This document shows, one piece after another, positions 7,602 to 9,781 of a DNA stretch of 9,781 nucleotides. This stretch comes from Alphaproteobacteria bacterium (lineage in GTDB: Bacteria; Pseudomonadota; Alphaproteobacteria; SMXP01), in contig JANQLI010000015.1 in the NCBI GenBank assembly GCA_028280675.1, forward strand, positions 1 through 9,781, written 5' to 3'. Position numbers and translations under genes: made by a program. How positions within the stretch are numbered: position 1 is the first letter of the stretch; each line of letters opens with the position of its first letter. A model generated the notes under the pieces. The model was given only the letters and a program-made list of their open reading frames with translations. It was not told the origin of the DNA and did no database searches.

Positions 7602-7630
7602 ATAATGGAATCTCCCTAAGTTCTCGTCAT
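7602..7630 (-). promoter_or_regulatory. Candidate sigma-70-type promoter of recA
   Basis: On the minus strand, ATGACG (7625-7630) resembles the -35 consensus TTGACA at four of six bases. It is followed after exactly 17 bases by CATTAT (7602-7607), which matches TATAAT at four of six. Transcription would start near 7595, giving a leader of about 95 bases. The -35 element lies inside the SOS box, which makes repression by LexA mechanically sensible. This is inferred from spacing and position only. Confidence 0.45.
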
Positions 7631-7634
7631 GTTC
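7620..7634 (-). promoter_or_regulatory. LexA-binding SOS box upstream of recA
   Basis: The plus strand reads GTTC-TCGTCAT-GTTC, a perfect GTTC-N7-GTTC direct repeat; on the recA strand it is GAAC-N7-GAAC. This is the known LexA operator of alphaproteobacteria. It lies about 120 bases upstream of the recA start codon and overlaps the candidate -35 element. It predicts that recA is repressed by LexA and induced by DNA damage. Confidence 0.82.
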
Positions 7635-7860
7635 TAACTCTCGAACACCGCCTATATCCCCTGGGGACAATTAGATAATGGTTGATACGACAGCAGAATC
7701 ACACATCATGGGTGTATGAGTTAAGAACCTTACATCTTTGCGGGATGAGAGAAGCAGGGCGCAAGGCCAGGTTCGTGGAGCAGCGAGTTTCATGAAACCT
7801 GCTTAGAAATGTGGAAAGCACCACCTTGGTTTGGGGTCTGGGGCCGAGAAACAGACGATT

Positions 7861-9781
7861 TTAAACAAATTCAAAATCATTGGCATGGAGGTCATTCTTG
7901 TTCACGCCAACGAGGGTAATGCTATCACCGCCGCCAAAATTAAGAACCGTGTTGTTACCTTCTTGCAAAGCCACTTCCATGACTTCATCATAGGTGTCAA
8001 ACTCATGGCCTAGTTCAAGTTTGATTATATCTACATCGTTATCTCCAGCCTTAAAATCACGGATCATGTCTTCATCATCACCTGTTCGAAACACGAACAG
8101 GTCACGGCCATCACCACCGTTTAGCTCATCGTTACCATTTCCACCGACGAGAACGTCGTAGCCACGTTTCCCAACAAGGATATCACCACCTTCGCCCCCA
8201 TAGAGCGTATCGCTTCCCCAACCACCATTGAGAGTATCGAAGCCATTGCCACCAGACAGCACATCATTTTCCGTGCCTCCGCGCAACGTGTCGGAACCAT
8301 TTCCGCCTGTGAGAGTATCCAGACCACTGCCACCAATGAGTTTGTCATTACCCAAACCTCCATCTATGACATCAGACCCATCTTGACCAACGAGACGATC
8401 TGACCCACCGCCACCATTGAGAGAATCTGTGCCATCCCCACCTTTCAATGTATCAGCACCAATATCACCATAGAGACTATCGTCACCATGTTGACCAAAC
8501 AGCGTATCGGCACCATCACCGCCATTTAATGTATCAGTACCATTTCCGCCGTGTAGGTTGTCGTTACCTAAACCGCCAAAAAGTTGATCATCACCATTTT
8601 GGCCAAGCATGCGATCACTACCTTCACCCCCTTGCAAGTTATCCGAACCTTCTCCACCAGCTATCGTATCAGAGCCATTACCACCGACTAAGAGATCGGA
8701 GCCATCACTGCCTGTAATGGTTTCTCCTGGAGTCGTCTCATCGCCAGGGGTGGTGTCATCACCCCCGCTGGAATTATCAAGCTGCATGACCACATTATCA
8801 CCAGCAAAGTAAATCTCTTCGATGCCGTAAAGTTTATCGACCCCCTCATCACCGTGAAAACTGCTGTTATCGGTGACCGTCCAAAAGCCATTTCCCTCGA
8901 CAACAGAGAATCCGGAGCTTGACCCATCATAAACGGCGCGATCATGCCCGGATCCCCCTTTCAGAGTGTCGTAACCCGCATTGCCGTGCAAAACATCATT
9001 ACCATTGCCGCCTTCAAGCGTATCCGACCCCCCTGCGCCGCTCAGATCATCAGCGCCATCATTGCCTGTGAGCAGATTGCTTGCGCTATTCCCTGTGAGG
9101 GTATCATCGCCTGATCCGCCAATCGCGTTTTCAATGACGACACCTAACGCAATCATCATGGTTTCATGCTGGGTATAATTACCGTTCCAGAAACTTGGGC
9201 CGAGCTTGCTCCACTCTCCTGCTGCCAGATTTATTGCAGCATCGGACGTTTGATTTGACCAATCAATCGTATCATTGCCACCTGAATCCCAAAGGGCTTC
9301 GTAAATGCTCTCACCTGCAGTCCAGCTATAGGTCGTGTCGCCAGCATTATGCGTGCTATCTACGCCATAAAGATATTGGATCGCGGCCACATCATTGGCC
9401 ATTGGGGTCGTCGGGTATTCATGTGTTTCGTAATAATCAATCGCATCATCCGGATTATCGCGATAGCTCATCACCGTATAGCCGAGCCAATCTTCATCCA
9501 GAGGCGCGATCGTCGAGTCACCAGAAGCTTCATGAGAATGGGAAAGGCCCAATGCATGGCCAACTTCATGCATCAGAGTCATATAGCCGTGACCACCCGG
9601 CGTAAAATCCCATGACCTGTCGCCATCGAACCACACATCACCACCGGCTCCATCGCCGCCATTACCCGGACCATACGCATGCGCCGTGCCGAGCGTCGTT
9701 GCGCTGGTCATGCCAAAGCGAATATCCGCCGTCGCAGGGTCAGAAGCTTCCACAAACGTAATCCCTGAGACAGCGGCCCAC
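7861..9781 (-). CDS. Serralysin-like RTX zinc metalloprotease (M10 family), N-terminus cut by window edge
   Basis: Predicted secreted, calcium-stabilised zinc endopeptidase. The reading frame stays open to the right edge, so the visible 639 residues lack the true start. Residues here are counted from the codon at 9751-9753. The catalytic helix HEVGHALGLSH (62-72, bases 9538-9570) gives three zinc-binding His and the catalytic Glu63. The Met-turn YTVMSY (92-97) follows, with Tyr97 as the fifth ligand typical of serralysins, and then PMANDVAAIQYLYG (117-130). Two blocks of GGxGxDxLx nonapeptides (211-273 and 347-553) form RTX beta-rolls, separated by a non-repeat module (about 274-328) and a Thr/Pro-rich linker containing TTPGDETTPGE. 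The end (about 551-630) has FRTGDDEDMIRDF, then ITLVGV and the terminal DFEFV, which resembles the C-terminal targeting region of type I secretion substrates. Known serralysins are about 480 residues, so this one is clearly longer because of the second RTX block. No secretion genes are in the window. Confidence 0.93.
   Translation of the reverse strand, partial: WAAVSGITFVEASDPATADIRFGMTSATTLGTAHAYGPGNGGDGAGGDVWFDGDRSWDFTPGGHGYMTLMHEVGHALGLSHSHEASGDSTIAPLDEDWLGYTVMSYRDNPDDAIDYYETHEYPTTPMANDVAAIQYLYGVDSTHNAGDTTYSWTAGESIYEALWDSGGNDTIDWSNQTSDAAINLAAGEWSKLGPSFWNGNYTQHETMMIALGVVIENAIGGSGDDTLTGNSASNLLTGNDGADDLSGAGGSDTLEGGNGNDVLHGNAGYDTLKGGSGHDRAVYDGSSSGFSVVEGNGFWTVTDNSSFHGDEGVDKLYGIEEIYFAGDNVVMQLDNSSGGDDTTPGDETTPGETITGSDGSDLLVGGNGSDTIAGGEGSDNLQGGEGSDRMLGQNGDDQLFGGLGNDNLHGGNGTDTLNGGDGADTLFGQHGDDSLYGDIGADTLKGGDGTDSLNGGGGSDRLVGQDGSDVIDGGLGNDKLIGGSGLDTLTGGNGSDTLRGGTENDVLSGGNGFDTLNGGWGSDTLYGGEGGDILVGKRGYDVLVGGNGNDELNGGDGRDLFVFRTGDDEDMIRDFKAGDNDVDIIKLELGHEFDTYDEVMEVALQEGNNTVLNFGGGDSITLVGVNKNDLHANDFEFV
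8095..8715 (-). repeat. Main RTX block: 23 tandem nonapeptide repeats
   Basis: Twenty-three uninterrupted nine-residue units of the GGxGxDxLx pattern (27 bases each) run from TGSDGSDLL to NGGDGRDLF. The Gly and Asp positions that bind Ca2+ in the parallel beta-roll are kept in nearly all units; variants include RGGTENDVL and VGKRGYDVL. Units 5-8, 9-12 and 13-16 look like copies of a four-unit module that starts with a GQ-type unit (LGQNGDDQL, FGQHGDDSL, VGQDGSDVI). Such repeats fold when calcium is met outside the cell. Confidence 0.93.
8935..9123 (-). repeat. First RTX block: seven nonapeptide repeats
   Basis: Seven nine-residue units from IGGSGDDTL to KGGSGHDRA directly follow the protease domain. 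This matches the position and size of the beta-roll in classical serralysins. Unit 2 (TGNSASNLL) lacks the usual Asp and Gly. The block is followed by a non-repeat module (VYDGSSSGFSVVEG ... GVDKLYGIEEIYFAGD) of the kind often found after RTX blocks. Confidence 0.88.

Larger units (their letters stand above)
7501..7860. other. Intergenic region between the RTX protease gene and recA
   Basis: This 360-base gap contains no gene that I can support. The part next to recA (7501-7640) holds the recA leader, a candidate promoter and the SOS box. The part next to the protease (about 7640-7860) should hold that gene's 3' end signals, but I see no strong terminator. It contains an odd palindrome TCCCC-T-GGGGA (7657-7667), the 12-base palindrome GTTTCATGAAAC (7787-7798), and a longer weak pair CAGGTT/AACCTG around them on the minus strand without a T-run. 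Plus-strand open frames here (for example the 13-codon frame from 7678, and the frame running from 7831 into the protease gene) are not credible genes. Confidence 0.6.

Noticed and set aside
7787..7798. 12-base palindrome GTTTCATGAAAC in the protease–recA gap
   Set aside because: It is a single short palindrome with no T-run or second copy, so neither a terminator nor an operator can be supported.
8095..9123. Short, evenly spaced repeats that could suggest a CRISPR array or satellite DNA
   Set aside because: The 27-base period codes for the RTX nonapeptide in an intact frame; units diverge and there are no unique spacers.

Overview
The window looks like a chromosomal segment from an alphaproteobacterium, probably a marine or particle-associated one. 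The reasons are the recA–alaS–icd order on one strand, an alphaproteobacterial-type SOS box (GTTC-N7-GTTC) upstream of recA, and the styles of RecA and AlaRS. The marine lifestyle is inferred from a secreted RTX metalloprotease and a lipoprotein sulfatase; the order and genus cannot be fixed from the sequence alone.

Layout from right to left, in the direction of most transcription (minus strand): (1) 7861-9781, a serralysin-like zinc metalloprotease whose N-terminus lies beyond the right edge. It carries two RTX calcium-binding repeat blocks and a C-terminal end of the type I secretion kind. (2) 7501-7860, a non-coding gap holding the recA promoter and SOS box. (3) 6409-7500, recA, followed by a hairpin terminator. 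(4) 3552-6230, alaS. (5) 2315-3538, a six-transmembrane voltage-gated-type K+ channel with a cyclic-nucleotide-binding-like domain; it starts 13 bases after alaS behind a strong ribosome binding site, so the two are probably co-transcribed. (6) 797-2275, on the opposite (plus) strand, a visibly A+T-rich lipoprotein sulfatase that converges on the channel gene. (7) 427-796, a non-coding gap with a plus-strand terminator that has no obvious gene in front of it. (8) 1-426, the first 142 codons of a monomeric-type NADP-dependent isocitrate dehydrogenase, cut by the left edge.

Functionally this is mainly a housekeeping block (DNA repair, translation, TCA cycle) with accessory genes placed in or beside it. 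The secreted protease and the sulfatase both fit breakdown of external polymers, protein and sulfated glycans respectively, but nothing in the sequence links them in one regulon. I see no CRISPR array, transposase, tRNA or rRNA, and no clear multi-gene novel system. The most interesting points are the channel's ligand-binding domain, which has lost two hallmark ligand-contacting residues; the apparently foreign sulfatase with an orphan terminator upstream; the non-standard isocitrate dehydrogenase type in the recA–alaS–icd neighbourhood; and the nested repeat structure of the RTX protein.
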